DNA of 64,000 nt, taken from contig URFG01000003.1 of NCBI GenBank assembly GCA_900547095.1, positions 1 to 64,000 of the forward strand, written 5' to 3'. Position numbers and translations under genes: made by a program. The notes below the pieces were generated by a model that was given only the letters and a program-made list of their open reading frames with translations, had not been told where the DNA came from and did no database searches. Numbering within the stretch: position 1 is the stretch's first letter; the number at the start of each line of letters is the position of its first letter. This document shows positions 29,554-40,500 of the stretch, in pieces. This DNA comes from an uncultured Oscillospiraceae bacterium. GTDB lineage: Bacteria; Bacillota; Clostridia; Oscillospirales; Acutalibacteraceae.

Positions 29554-31443
29554 ATGTCAAAAAAGCAATTTAAATCCGAATCAAAAAAGCTTATGGATAT
29601 GATGATAAATTCCATTTATACCCATAAAGAGATTTTTTTAAGGGAAATTATATCAAATTCTTCCGACGCTATCGATAAGCTCTATTTCAGAAGTCTTACC
29701 GATAACTCCATAGGAATAAAACCCGATGAATTTGCTATTAATATTTCTCTTGATAAAGATAACAGGACCATTACCGTTTCCGATAACGGCTGCGGAATGA
29801 CAAAAGAAGAGCTTGACTCAAACCTTGGTACTATCGCAAAAAGCGGCTCTTCCGCCTTTAAACAGGAAAATAAGGAAACTGATGAAAATGTCAGCATAAT
29901 AGGTCAGTTCGGCGTAGGCTTTTATTCTGCGTTTATGGTAAGCGATAAAGTTACTGTAAAGACAAGATCTGTCGATTCCGACAGCGGTTATGAATGGCAG
30001 TCGGAGGGCGCTTCCGGATATACTGTTGAACCTTGCGAAAAGGAAACCGTCGGCACGGAAGTTATAATGCACATAAAACCCGATACCGAAGATGAAAAAT
30101 ACAGCGAATATCTCGATCAGTACAGAATAAGCGAGCTTATCAAAAAGTATTCCGATTATATCCGCCATCCTATAAAAATGCCTTTTGTGACTAAAAAGCC
30201 GGTTGAGGGTAAAGAGGGCGAATATGAGGATGTGACAGAGATCCGCACGCTTAACAGTATGATTCCGCTTTGGAAAAAGAATAAAAGCGAAATAAAACCC
30301 GAGGAATACAATAATTTCTACAAAGAAAAATTTATGGATTACGAAGATCCCGCCCGTGTTATTCACACGAGCACCGAAGGTCAGGCGACTTTTCACGCGC
30401 TGATGTTTATCCCGCAGTCCGCACCGTTCGATTATTATACTAAAGAATTTGAAAAAGGACTTCAGCTTTACTCGCGCGGCGTGCTTATAATGGATAAATG
30501 CGCAGATCTTTTGCCGGATTATTTCAGCTTTGTAAAAGGTCTTGTGGACAGTGAAGACTTATCGCTTAATATTTCGCGCGAAATGCTCCAGCATGACAGA
30601 CAACTTAAATTGATTGCAAAAACCGTTGAGAAAAAAATCAAATCCGAGCTTGAAAAAATGCTCAAAAACGATAGGGAAGCCTACGAAAAATTCTTTAAAA
30701 ACTTCGGTACTCAATTAAAATTCGGAGTTTATAATAATTACGGTCTTGACAAAGACAACTTAAAAGACCTTTTACTTTTCACGTCATCCTTTGAGAAAAA
30801 GCCCGTAACCCTTTCTGAGTATGTAAGCAGGGTTAAAGAGGATCAGAAAAATATTTACTATGCCTGCGGGGAAACTATAGAGCGCATAGAATTGCTCCCT
30901 CAGTGTGACTCCGTGAAAGAAAAAGGCTATGAAATTCTTTATCTTACCGAAAATATCGATGAATTTGCTCTTAAAATGATGAGGGATTACGACGGAAAAA
31001 CGTTTATAAATGTATGCGACGAAAACCTTGATCTCGATACCGAAGAGGAGAAAAAAGAGCTTGAAAAGATAAACACAGAACAAAAAGAGCTCTTAGACGC
31101 AATAAAAGAAAGCTTGGGCACGAAAGTAAACTCCGTAAGATTTACGAATAAGCTTAAAAATCATCCTGTTTGCCTTACAAGCGAGGGCGGAATTTCGGTT
31201 GAGATGGAAAAAACGCTTAATTCTATGCCCGGGCAGAACACGCCTGTAAAAGCGCAGACTGTTCTTGAAATAAGCTCCGCAAACCCTGTTGCCGATAAGC
31301 TGAAATCGCTTTTCGGCTCGGACAAAGATTTACTTAAGGATTACTCAAAGCTTCTTTATGATGAGGCTTGCCTTATCGGAGGAAGATCGATAGACGATCC
31401 TGCCGAACATACAAGAATAATCTGCGAACTTATGATAAAGTAA
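29554..31443 (+). CDS. htpG: Molecular chaperone HtpG (Hsp90)
   Basis: A 629-residue Hsp90: GHKL ATPase domain (FLREIISNSSDAIDKL, DNGCGMT, GQFGVGFYSAFMV), middle domain (SRGVLIMDKC, LNISREMLQ) and C-terminal dimerisation domain. The ATP-dependent cytosolic chaperone folds client proteins under stress. It ends without the eukaryotic EEVD tail, as expected. ATG 29554 follows AAAGGTG; a GTG three codons upstream overlaps that site. Monocistronic, with a structured 5' leader. Confidence 0.95.
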   Translation: MSKKQFKSESKKLMDMMINSIYTHKEIFLREIISNSSDAIDKLYFRSLTDNSIGIKPDEFAINISLDKDNRTITVSDNGCGMTKEELDSNLGTIAKSGSSAFKQENKETDENVSIIGQFGVGFYSAFMVSDKVTVKTRSVDSDSGYEWQSEGASGYTVEPCEKETVGTEVIMHIKPDTEDEKYSEYLDQYRISELIKKYSDYIRHPIKMPFVTKKPVEGKEGEYEDVTEIRTLNSMIPLWKKNKSEIKPEEYNNFYKEKFMDYEDPARVIHTSTEGQATFHALMFIPQSAPFDYYTKEFEKGLQLYSRGVLIMDKCADLLPDYFSFVKGLVDSEDLSLNISREMLQHDRQLKLIAKTVEKKIKSELEKMLKNDREAYEKFFKNFGTQLKFGVYNNYGLDKDNLKDLLLFTSSFEKKPVTLSEYVSRVKEDQKNIYYACGETIERIELLPQCDSVKEKGYEILYLTENIDEFALKMMRDYDGKTFINVCDENLDLDTEEEKKELEKINTEQKELLDAIKESLGTKVNSVRFTNKLKNHPVCLTSEGGISVEMEKTLNSMPGQNTPVKAQTVLEISSANPVADKLKSLFGSDKDLLKDYSKLLYDEACLIGGRSIDDPAEHTRIICELMIK

Positions 31444-31455
31444 GCAAAAAATGTT

Positions 31456-31486
31456 AAAAACCGCTTTAATAAAAGCGGTTTTTTTA
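31456..31486. terminator. Terminator between htpG and the U32 peptidase gene
   Basis: AAAAACCGCTT / AAGCGGTTTTT arms with T and A tails for both convergent genes. Confidence 0.88.
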
Positions 31487-31489
31487 GAT

Positions 31490-33544
31490 CTATAAAAGGT
31501 TTCTGAAATAAAGACCTCTGGTATAATCGCCGTCAGGCCCCGAACCTGATTTATATTTACGCACTGTTTCTTCTATCTCTTTTTTGCTCTCTTTTTCAAA
31601 GCTTAAAAGAAGATATTTAACATTTAATTCGTTTAACCTGTCGGCAAGATAAGTTACCTTTGAATTTAAGATCTCACAGTATCCGTTTTTACAACAAACG
31701 GGGAAGCTTATTCCCATTCTGTCTTTTACTGCTCCTCTTTTTTTGCAAACGGAGCAATCTTTGGAATTATTTACAGGGCAGTTTGCCGTTATCATCAAAG
31801 GCAGTCTGCCATAAGCAAAGCAGCCTAAGTTTTCACTTTTTAAAAGAGGAATTTCTTCAGCCTGAATTTCTGCGGAAACAAAATTAATCTTAGCGCCTGA
31901 CTTTTCAAACTCTCTTACCGACTCATAATTGCAGATATTAAGCGATGGCGCGCCTATAGGTATAAGCCCTGCTTTTTTTGATAAAGTTATTGCGGAAAGT
32001 TCCGAGCAAAACGCATATGAAAATCCGATGCTTTTCATAATTTTCAGTTCATTTAATACTGCATTTTCGTCAGTTATAAGCCTAGGAATTTCGGCTATAA
32101 GTTTTGTTTTCGGATAAGATTTTTCCGGTCTGCTTTTAAGCGGAAGAATTATTCCGAAAATATCGTAGGTATTAACGGGAATGCGCTTGATATCGGGAAT
32201 TTTAAGTATAATCTCCTTGCTTATGTTATTGTTTTTAACAATAGTTTTATCATAATTATAAACCGCATTTACAACATTCTTTTTGTCTTGTATTCTTTTT
32301 TCGCTTAAGCTTTCGCAGAGGTTTCTTCTTAACTCGTTCAGATCTTTGCTCGGAATGAAAATGTTTTCATCGATTTTAATATCCGAATTGTTTAAAAAGT
32401 AGGGTGTGGAGCCGAGCTTTTTAAAGCTTTCTTCAATATCTGAAGCGGTCAGCGCTTTGTTTATTGATTTTTGCGGAGCAGGCCCTGATTTTTCCACGGT
32501 GAATTTTCCGTATGTCATAGAGCATTTGCAGGGCTTATCGGCTGCGGCTTTAAATGTGATTTCGACAGGAACGGAATTTCTTTCTTTTCTGTAAAGCCCG
32601 TGAATTTTTTTGATAGCCTCCGAGGAAGAAATAACATCCTCCTTAGTTCTGATACCGAACATTTCTTTGCTTTTTTTGCCTTTAAAATATCCGTCGGTAA
32701 ATCCCGAGCGCGAAAATATTTTTTTAAGGTCGCTTTCAAGCTCTTTATCGCAGCCGCCCTCTGCTCTCATTCTGCAAACCGCCGTTGCCGCGGCGACATA
32801 TTCGGGCCTTTTCATTCTGCCCTCTATTTTAAGAGAGCTGACTCCCATTTTGCTTAATTCTTCTATATGTTCTATGAGGCTTAGGTCTTTAAGGCTTAAA
32901 TCGTGCCTTGATCTATCATCGGAAGCTGAAAACGGAAGTCTGCAGGGACCTGCGCAAAGACCTCTGTTGCCGCTCCTTCCTCCGAGCATAGAGGACATCA
33001 GGCATTGCCCCGAAACACTCATACATAGAGCGCCGTGGACAAATACTTCTGTTTCAATATTAAGCTCATCTGCTTTTTTGCAGAATTCGGCAAGGTTATC
33101 TTTGCTCATTTCTCTTGCCGCAACGACTCTTTTAAAGCCTTTTTCTTTTAATATTTCAAGTGCTGCAGGGGAGTGTACCGACAGCTGAGTTGAAGCGTGA
33201 AGCTCAAATCCGGGGATCTCTTTTCTTAAAATTCCCGCGAGTCCGAGATCGGAGATGATAAGAGCGTCAGCCCCGAATTCATAGGCTTTTTTTGCCGTGT
33301 TAAAAGCCGAAGACAGTTCCTTTGATTTTATCATTGTGTTGAGAGTCAGATAAACTTTCACATTTCTGTCGTGGCAGTAGTCAATAGCTTTTTCAAGCTG
33401 AAAATCATCAAAGTTATCCGCATTTCTTCTCGCGCTGAAATTTTTAACACCGAGATATACCGCGTCCGCTCCGCTAAGTACCGCCGCTGCAAGGCTCTCT
33501 TCGGAGCCTGCCGGAGAAAGCACTTCCGGTCTTTTTTTAAACAT
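31490..33544 (-). CDS. U32 family peptidase / RlhA-like protein
   Basis: A 684-residue protein with the U32 N-terminus (EVLSPAGSEESLAAAVLSGADAVYLG), the core signature EVFVHGALCMSVSGQCLMSS followed by a Cys-rich GNRGLCAGPCR, and a C-terminal domain with CPVNNSKDCSVC. The family includes collagenase-like peptidases and RlhA/TrhP-type RNA hydroxylation proteins; the four-Cys cluster suggests an Fe-S-linked role. The longer architecture with the inserted middle domain is common in Clostridia. GGAGGG precedes the ATG. Confidence 0.88.
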   Translation of the reverse strand: MFKKRPEVLSPAGSEESLAAAVLSGADAVYLGVKNFSARRNADNFDDFQLEKAIDYCHDRNVKVYLTLNTMIKSKELSSAFNTAKKAYEFGADALIISDLGLAGILRKEIPGFELHASTQLSVHSPAALEILKEKGFKRVVAAREMSKDNLAEFCKKADELNIETEVFVHGALCMSVSGQCLMSSMLGGRSGNRGLCAGPCRLPFSASDDRSRHDLSLKDLSLIEHIEELSKMGVSSLKIEGRMKRPEYVAAATAVCRMRAEGGCDKELESDLKKIFSRSGFTDGYFKGKKSKEMFGIRTKEDVISSSEAIKKIHGLYRKERNSVPVEITFKAAADKPCKCSMTYGKFTVEKSGPAPQKSINKALTASDIEESFKKLGSTPYFLNNSDIKIDENIFIPSKDLNELRRNLCESLSEKRIQDKKNVVNAVYNYDKTIVKNNNISKEIILKIPDIKRIPVNTYDIFGIILPLKSRPEKSYPKTKLIAEIPRLITDENAVLNELKIMKSIGFSYAFCSELSAITLSKKAGLIPIGAPSLNICNYESVREFEKSGAKINFVSAEIQAEEIPLLKSENLGCFAYGRLPLMITANCPVNNSKDCSVCKKRGAVKDRMGISFPVCCKNGYCEILNSKVTYLADRLNELNVKYLLLSFEKESKKEIEETVRKYKSGSGPDGDYTRGLYFRNLL

Positions 33545-33621
33545 TTTAACCCTCCGTAAGGATTTTTTCTGATTATAACATATTTTGCTTTATAAAACAA
33601 TTTAAATTTGCAAAAAAATCC

Positions 33622-33650
33622 TTGACAGTGAGGTTTGTTTGCGGTATAAT
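33622..33650 (+). promoter_or_regulatory. Promoter of rpoBC
   Basis: TTGACA at 33622-33627, 17-bp spacer, TATAAT at 33645-33650: consensus. Confidence 0.9.
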
Positions 33651-33689
33651 ATTAAATCACTAATGATGATGGGGGATTTTGCGCCTTTT

Positions 33690-33740
33690 TTCAGGAAACG
33701 GGCATATTTTTGCCTGATTTTCAGGCCTTTATTTCTTTTA
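33690..33740 (+). promoter_or_regulatory. Possible attenuator in the rpoB leader
   Basis: The leader of about 170 nt contains GCCTGA-TTT-TCAGGC (33712-33726) followed by CTTTATTTCTTTT, a terminator-like hairpin. An upstream CAGG and GGGCA (33692-33704) could pair with the TGCCTG strand and prevent it. A further pairable stretch (GAGCGCG / CGCTCGC) lies at 33759-33790. Confidence 0.45.
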
Positions 33741-33826
33741 TTATTAAGGATTTGAGCAGGAGCGCGCATTCGCTTAAAAATTCACGCTCGCTGTGTAAAA
33801 ATTTATTTAGGAGTGATCGTTAACCT

Positions 33827-36800
33827 ATGGAGCCAAGTGCAATGGTGAAAGAAGTCCAAATGGGTAAAAACACTCGTATGACCTTTTCAAAGATCAATGA
33901 AGTTATCGATATGCCTAACCTCATTGAGATTCAAAAGGATTCGTACAACTGGTTTATAACCGAGGGTCTTCGGGAAGTTTTTAAGGATATGTCATCGATT
34001 ACCGATTACAGCGGTAATTTAGAGCTTAGCTTTATCGATTACAGAATTGATGAGAAGCCGAAGTATGATGTTACCGAATGTAAATCCCGCGATACCACAT
34101 ATGCCGCACCCTTGAGAGTTACAGCCCGCCTTTTCAATAAAGAAACGGGCGAGATCAAGGAAAGCGAAGTATTTATGGGCGATTTCCCGCTTATGACAGA
34201 GGCAGGTACTTTTGTTATAAACGGTGCCGAAAGAGCGGTGGTTTCACAGCTCGTTCGTTCGCCCGGAGTATACTATGCGGTAAAAGCCGATGAAAAGACC
34301 GGCGCAAAGCTTTTTTCTTCAACTATCATTCCTAACCGCGGTGCGTGGCTTGAATACGAAACTGCCGTTAACGAGGTTTTGTATGTTCGTATAGATAAGA
34401 ATAAAAAGCTCCCGATTACTACATTTATCCGCGCTCTCGGAATTGCTACAAATAATGAAATAAGAGAGCTTTTAGGTGCGGACGAGCGCTTAGACGCTAC
34501 TTTTAATATCGACGAAACAAAAACCGTAGAAGAGGCTCTTATAGAAGTTTATAAAAAGCTTCGCCCGAGCGAGCCTGTTACTATTGACGGCGCTAAGGCT
34601 TATCTTGAGCAGTTATTCTTCGATGTTCACCGCTATGATCTTTCAAGAGTAGGAAGATATAAGTATAATAAGAAATTGAGCCTCGGTGCAAGACTTCGCG
34701 GCAAAGTATTGTCACGCCCGGTCGTAGATCCTATGACAGGCGAAGTTTTAGCCGAGCCCGATACCACCGTTTCAAAAGACCTTGCGTCTTTAATAGAGAA
34801 AAAAGGCGTTCGCGAAGCGTATGTCAATGTTACTGACCTTGAAGGAAAGGTAACGGAAGTTAAGATCCTTTCAAACGGAATGGTAGACCTTAAAGACTTT
34901 ACCGATTTCAGCGCAGAAGAGCTTGAAAAGCTTGACTATGAGGGAATCAATGAAAAGGTAAGCTTTGAGGTATTAAAAGAGCTCTTAGAAGAGAATAAGA
35001 CAAAAGAAGATCTTTATGACGCGCTTTTGGAAAATGCAGACGCACTTATTCCGAAGCACATCGTATATGATGATATTTTTGCTTCTATCAATTATTTTCT
35101 CGGTCTTACTAAAGAAGTAGGAAATGTTGACGATATCGATCATTTGGGCAACCGCCGAATTCGTTCGGTAGGCGAGCTTTTGCAGAATCAGTTCCGCATA
35201 GGCTTTACGAGAATGGAAAGAGTCGTAAGAGAAAAAATGACTCTTATGTCACAGGACAGCGAGAATATCACCCCGCAGTCACTTATTAATATAAGACCCG
35301 TTGTTGCGGCTATCAAAGAGTTTTTCGGTTCTTCTCCGCTTTCACAGTTTATGGATCAGACCAATCCTCTTTCAGAGCTTACGCACAAACGCCGTCTTTC
35401 GGCATTAGGCCCCGGTGGTCTTTCTCGTGACCGCGCATCTTTCGAAGTTCGTGACGTTCACTATACCCACTACGGCCGTATGTGCCCGATCGAAACCCCT
35501 GAAGGTCCTAATATCGGACTTATCTCTTATCTTGCAACCTATGCAAAGATCAATAAATACGGATTTATCGAGGCTCCTTTCCGCCATGTAAAAGACGGAA
35601 AAGTTCTTGATGAAGTTGTTTATATGACAGCCGATGAGGAAGACGATTATATCGTTGCCCAGGCAAACGAGCCATTGGATGAAAACGGATATTTTGTTCA
35701 TAAAAAGGTCAACGCGCGTTACCGTGACGGCTTTATGGAAGTAGAAGCCGGGCGTGCAGAATTTATGGATGTTTCGCCGAAAATGGTCGTTTCCGTTGCA
35801 ACGGCGATGATTCCTTTCCTTGAAAACGACGATACAAACCGTGCCCTTATGGGATCAAACATGCAGAAACAGGCTGTTCCGCTTTTAAAACCCGAAAATC
35901 CGATCGTTGCGACAGGTATGGAATATAAAGCGGCTGTTGATTCCGGCGTTGTTGTTCTTGCAAAGCGTGCAGGTACGGTTTCATATGTAAGCGCAGATTT
36001 CATTAAGATCCGCGCTAAAAACGGCGAGATCGATGAATATAAACTTATAAAATTCCTCCGTTCCAACCACGGAACCTGTATCAACCAGCGCCCGATTGTA
36101 AGCGTTGGTCAGAAGGTAGAAGAAAAAGAGGTTATTGCCGACGGTCCCGCAACAAGCAACGGCGAAATTTCTCTCGGAAGAAACGCACTTATCGGATTTA
36201 TGACCTGGGAGGGTTATAACTACGAGGATGCTGTTCTTCTTAACGAGCGCTTGGTAAGAGATGATGTTTATACTTCTATCCATATAGAAGAATATGATGT
36301 TGAGTGCCGCGATACTAAGCTCGGCCCCGAAGAGATCACACGCGATATTCCGAATGTCGGAGAAGATGCGCTTAAAGATCTTGATGAAAACGGTATTATC
36401 CGCGTCGGTGCAGATGTAACCGCAGGCGATATCCTTGTAGGTAAAGTTACGCCTAAGGGTGAAACCGATCTTACAGCCGAAGAAAGACTTCTCCGTGCGA
36501 TATTCGGAGATAAGGCACGCGAGGTAAGAGATACTTCTTTGCGAGTTCCGCACGGCGAATACGGCACGATAGTTGACGTTAAAGTATTTACCCGTGAAAA
36601 TTCTTCCGAATTAAGCCCGGGTGTAAATGTTATAGTCCGCTGCTATATAGCACAGAAGAGAAAGATCTCCGTCGGAGATAAAATGGCGGGCCGCCACGGA
36701 AATAAGGGTGTTGTTTCGAGAATTCTTCCGAGCGAGGATATGCCTTTCTTACCCGACGGCACTCCGCTTGATATAGTTTTAAACCCACTCGGCGTTCCTT

Positions 36801-37543
36801 CCCGAATGAATATCGGTCAGGTGCTTGAAGTTCACTTAGGATATGCCGCAAAGGCTTTGGGCTGGAATATCTGCACACCTGTATTCGACGGCGCCCACGA
36901 GGCGGATATCCGTGAATGCTTTAAAATGGCAGGAATGCCTGAAGACGGTAAAGTTCAGCTTTATGACGGAAGAACAGGAGAACCTTTCGATAACCGCGTA
37001 ACTGTAGGTTATATGTATTATCTTAAACTTCATCACCTTGTTGATGATAAGATCCACGCCCGCTCCACAGGACCTTATTCTCTTGTTACTCAGCAGCCGC
37101 TCGGTGGTAAAGCGCAGTTCGGCGGTCAGCGTTTCGGAGAAATGGAAGTTTGGGCTCTTGAAGCTTACGGCGCAGCTTACACACTTCAGGAGATCCTCAC
37201 TGTCAAGTCCGATGATGTCGTAGGCCGTGTTAAAACCTATGAAGCTATCGTTAAGGGTCAGAATGTTCCTAAAGCAGGAATCCCCGAATCGTTCAAAGTT
37301 CTTATCAAAGAGCTTCAGTCGCTCGGTCTTGATATCCGCGTTCTCAATAAAGAGGGCTTCGAAGTCGATTTAAGACAGAATTTTGACGATGATGATATAG
37401 GTCTTGCTGCTCCCGTTATTCCCGAGGGCGGATTTGATGAAGACGACGCTGTGTCCGACGGAGATATTTCGAGCGGATTCAGCTTTGAAGACGAAAACGG
37501 CGACGCTATAATTGATGACGAAACCGTCAGCGAAGAGAATTAA
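33827..37543 (+). CDS. rpoB: RNA polymerase beta subunit
   Basis: A 1238-residue RpoB with all expected regions: SSPLSQFMDQTNPLSELTHK and LSALGPGG in the rifampicin pocket area, GEYGTIVDVKVF, and KISVGDKMAGRHGNKGV in the active-centre region; the C-terminus carries an acidic tail. AGGAG is 13 nt from this ATG while GGAG is 9 nt from the in-frame ATG at 33842 (MVKEVQMGKNTR), which matches relatives better, so 33842 may be the true start. It leads rpoBC from its own promoter; rplJ/rplL are not adjacent upstream. Confidence 0.97.
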   Translation: MEPSAMVKEVQMGKNTRMTFSKINEVIDMPNLIEIQKDSYNWFITEGLREVFKDMSSITDYSGNLELSFIDYRIDEKPKYDVTECKSRDTTYAAPLRVTARLFNKETGEIKESEVFMGDFPLMTEAGTFVINGAERAVVSQLVRSPGVYYAVKADEKTGAKLFSSTIIPNRGAWLEYETAVNEVLYVRIDKNKKLPITTFIRALGIATNNEIRELLGADERLDATFNIDETKTVEEALIEVYKKLRPSEPVTIDGAKAYLEQLFFDVHRYDLSRVGRYKYNKKLSLGARLRGKVLSRPVVDPMTGEVLAEPDTTVSKDLASLIEKKGVREAYVNVTDLEGKVTEVKILSNGMVDLKDFTDFSAEELEKLDYEGINEKVSFEVLKELLEENKTKEDLYDALLENADALIPKHIVYDDIFASINYFLGLTKEVGNVDDIDHLGNRRIRSVGELLQNQFRIGFTRMERVVREKMTLMSQDSENITPQSLINIRPVVAAIKEFFGSSPLSQFMDQTNPLSELTHKRRLSALGPGGLSRDRASFEVRDVHYTHYGRMCPIETPEGPNIGLISYLATYAKINKYGFIEAPFRHVKDGKVLDEVVYMTADEEDDYIVAQANEPLDENGYFVHKKVNARYRDGFMEVEAGRAEFMDVSPKMVVSVATAMIPFLENDDTNRALMGSNMQKQAVPLLKPENPIVATGMEYKAAVDSGVVVLAKRAGTVSYVSADFIKIRAKNGEIDEYKLIKFLRSNHGTCINQRPIVSVGQKVEEKEVIADGPATSNGEISLGRNALIGFMTWEGYNYEDAVLLNERLVRDDVYTSIHIEEYDVECRDTKLGPEEITRDIPNVGEDALKDLDENGIIRVGADVTAGDILVGKVTPKGETDLTAEERLLRAIFGDKAREVRDTSLRVPHGEYGTIVDVKVFTRENSSELSPGVNVIVRCYIAQKRKISVGDKMAGRHGNKGVVSRILPSEDMPFLPDGTPLDIVLNPLGVPSRMNIGQVLEVHLGYAAKALGWNICTPVFDGAHEADIRECFKMAGMPEDGKVQLYDGRTGEPFDNRVTVGYMYYLKLHHLVDDKIHARSTGPYSLVTQQPLGGKAQFGGQRFGEMEVWALEAYGAAYTLQEILTVKSDDVVGRVKTYEAIVKGQNVPKAGIPESFKVLIKELQSLGLDIRVLNKEGFEVDLRQNFDDDDIGLAAPVIPEGGFDEDDAVSDGDISSGFSFEDENGDAIIDDETVSEEN

Positions 37544-37558
37544 GGAGGAGCAGATATA

Positions 37559-40500
37559 ATGGCTAACGAAAACGAATTTTATTTTGAATCCGTAAAAATA
37601 GGTCTTGCCTCTCCCGAACAGATCAGAAGCTGGTCTTACGGCGAAGTTACCAAAGCGGAAACTATAAATTACCGTACTTTAAAACCTGAGATCGGAGGTC
37701 TTTTCTGCGAAAAGATCTTCGGGCCTCAGAAAGACTGGGAATGCCACTGTGGTAAATATAAAAGAATTCGCTATAAAGGCAAGGTCTGCGAGCGCTGCGG
37801 AGTTGAAGTAACACGCGCAAAGGTCCGCAGAGAGAGAATGGGCTCTATCGAGCTTGCGGCGCCTGTTTCGCATATCTGGTATTTCAAGACTATCCCGTCA
37901 AGAATGGGTCTTGCTCTTGATATCACACAAAAAGCTCTTGAGCAGGTTCTTTATTTCTCACAGTATATAGTTACCGATCCGGGAACTACTCCTCTTGAGA
38001 AAAAACAGCTTTTAAATGAAACCCAGTATCACAATATGCGTGAAAAATATGAGGATGATTTTAAGGCTGAAATGGGAGCCGAGGCAATTAAAAAATTGCT
38101 CAGCGAAATTGATCTTGAGAAATCCTGCGAAGAGTTAAGAAATGAACTTGAAGACGCAACAGGGCAGAAGAGAGTCCGCATATTAAAGCGCCTTGAGGTT
38201 TTGGAAGCGTTCAGAGCTTCGGGTAACAGACCGGAATGGATGATACTTGATGTTATCCCGGTAATTCCTCCCGATCTTCGCCCGATGGTCCAGCTTGACG
38301 GCGGCAGGTTTGCAACCTCCGATCTTAACGACCTTTACAGAAGAGTTATAAACCGTAACAACCGCTTAAAAAGACTTCTTGAATTAAGCGCTCCCGATAT
38401 AATCGTCAGAAACGAAAAGCGTATGCTTCAGGAAGCGGTTGACGCTCTTATTGATAACGGCAGAAGAGGAAAACCCGTAACCGGTCCTAACAACCGCGCT
38501 CTTAAATCCCTTTCGGATATGCTTAAGGGTAAGCAGGGAAGATTCCGTCAGAACCTGCTCGGTAAGCGTGTTGACTATTCGGGCCGTTCGGTTATCGTCG
38601 TAGGTCCTGAACTTAAAATGTATCAGTGCGGTCTTCCTAAAGAAATGGCTCTTGAGCTGTTTAAGCCTTTTGTTATGAAAAGACTTGTTGAAACCAAAGC
38701 TGTTACTAATATAAAATCAGCAAGAAAAATGGTTGAGCGCGCGTCTACTGAAATATGGGATGCTTTGGAGCTTGTTATTAAAGAGCATCCTGTTCTTCTT
38801 AACCGTGCGCCTACGCTTCACCGCCTCGGTATCCAGGCATTCGAGCCGGTACTTGTAGAAGGAAAAGCATTAAAGCTTCATCCGCTTGTTTGTACCGCTT
38901 ATAATGCGGACTTCGACGGCGACCAGATGGCTGTACACGTTCCGCTCTCCGCGGAAGCCCAGGCAGAGGCAAGATTTTTAATGCTCGCCGCTAATAACCT
39001 GCTTAAACCGTCAGACGGTAAGCCGGTAGCCGTTCCTACACAGGATATGGTACTCGGATCTTACTATCTCACACTTGTAAAATCCGAAGAGCCGGGAGCA
39101 AATAAGGTATTTCGTGATAAAAATGAAGCTATTATGGCTTATGAAGACGGAATTATCGGTCTTCACGCTCCTATAAGAGTCCGTTTTACAAATGAAAACG
39201 GAAAAAGCGGTCTTGTTTGGTGTACAGTAGGATTTATCATATTCAATGAATCGATTCCTCAGGATCTCGGTTTTGTGGACAGAACCGATCCGGCTCATGA
39301 GCTTGATCTTGAATGGACTTATACTGTCAAGGATCCGAGCAAGCTTTTGATCGAAAGCAACAACGATGTTATTCAGAACAAAGTCGGAAAAAAACAGCTC
39401 GGAATTATAATTGACAGATGTATCGATAAATACGGAACAAGCAGATCTTCTATAGTTCTTGATAATATCAAGGCGACAGGATTTAAGTATTCCACTAAGG
39501 GTGCTATCACCGTTGCAGTTATAGACGCGGTCATTCCGCCTGCCAAGAAAGACATTCTTGCGGCTGCAGAAAAGGAAATTGACGAAGTTTCCAAGAACTA
39601 CCGCAGAGGTCTTATCAGTAATGATGAGCGCAGCCGCCACGTTATAGATATCTGGAACAAAGCAACTGAAGACGTTGCTGATGCACTTAAGGGCAACCTT
39701 GATGAATTCAACCCGATATTTATGATGGCTGACTCCGGCGCCCGTGGTTCTATGAGCCAGATAAGACAGCTTGCCGGAATGCGCGGACTTATCGCAAATA
39801 CAGCCGGTAAGGTCATCGAAATTCCGATAAGAGCTAACTACCGTGAGGGACTTAACGTTCTCGAATACTTCATTTCTTCCCGCGGAGCCCGTAAAGGACT
39901 TGCCGATACGGCGCTTCGAACTGCCGACTCCGGTTATCTTACAAGAAGACTCGTTGATGTTTCACAGGATGTTATCGTAAGAGAAAACGACTGCGGAACA
40001 GAAGAGGGACTTCTCGTTTCCGATATCAAAGACGGAAATCATATTCTCGAAACACTCGAAGAAAGACTTATCGGCAGATTCCTGCTTCATCCCGCTGTTT
40101 CTCCCGAAACAGGAGAAGTTATCTGTGACAACGATCATATGATAACCAAGGAAGACGCGAAGAGAATTGTCGACGCAGGAATTGAAGAAATCGAGATCCG
40201 CTCAATTCTTACCTGCCACAGCCACCATGGTGTGTGCCAGAAGTGCTATGGTTCCAACCTTGCTACCAATAAACCTGTCACTGTCGGCGAGGCAGTCGGT
40301 ATAGTTGCGGCTCAGTCTATAGGCGAGCCCGGTACACAGCTCACTATGAGAACATTCCATACCGGCGGTATCGCTTCGACTGAAGATATCACACAGGGTC
40401 TTCCGAGAGTTGAAGAGCTGTTTGAGGCAAGAAGACCCAAGCGTTGCGGTCTTATCGCTAAAATTTCCGGAAGAGTTCGTCTTGTTGAAGAGAAAAAGAG

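Noticed and set aside
32610..33188. Plus-strand open frame of 192 codons
   Set aside because: It is antisense to the conserved catalytic core of the U32 peptidase; composition is that of a shadow frame.
35981..36553. Minus-strand open frame of 190 codons
   Set aside because: Antisense to highly conserved rpoB, with no independent signals.
39011..39640. Minus-strand open frame of 209 codons
   Set aside because: Antisense to rpoC; no ribosome site and no domain.
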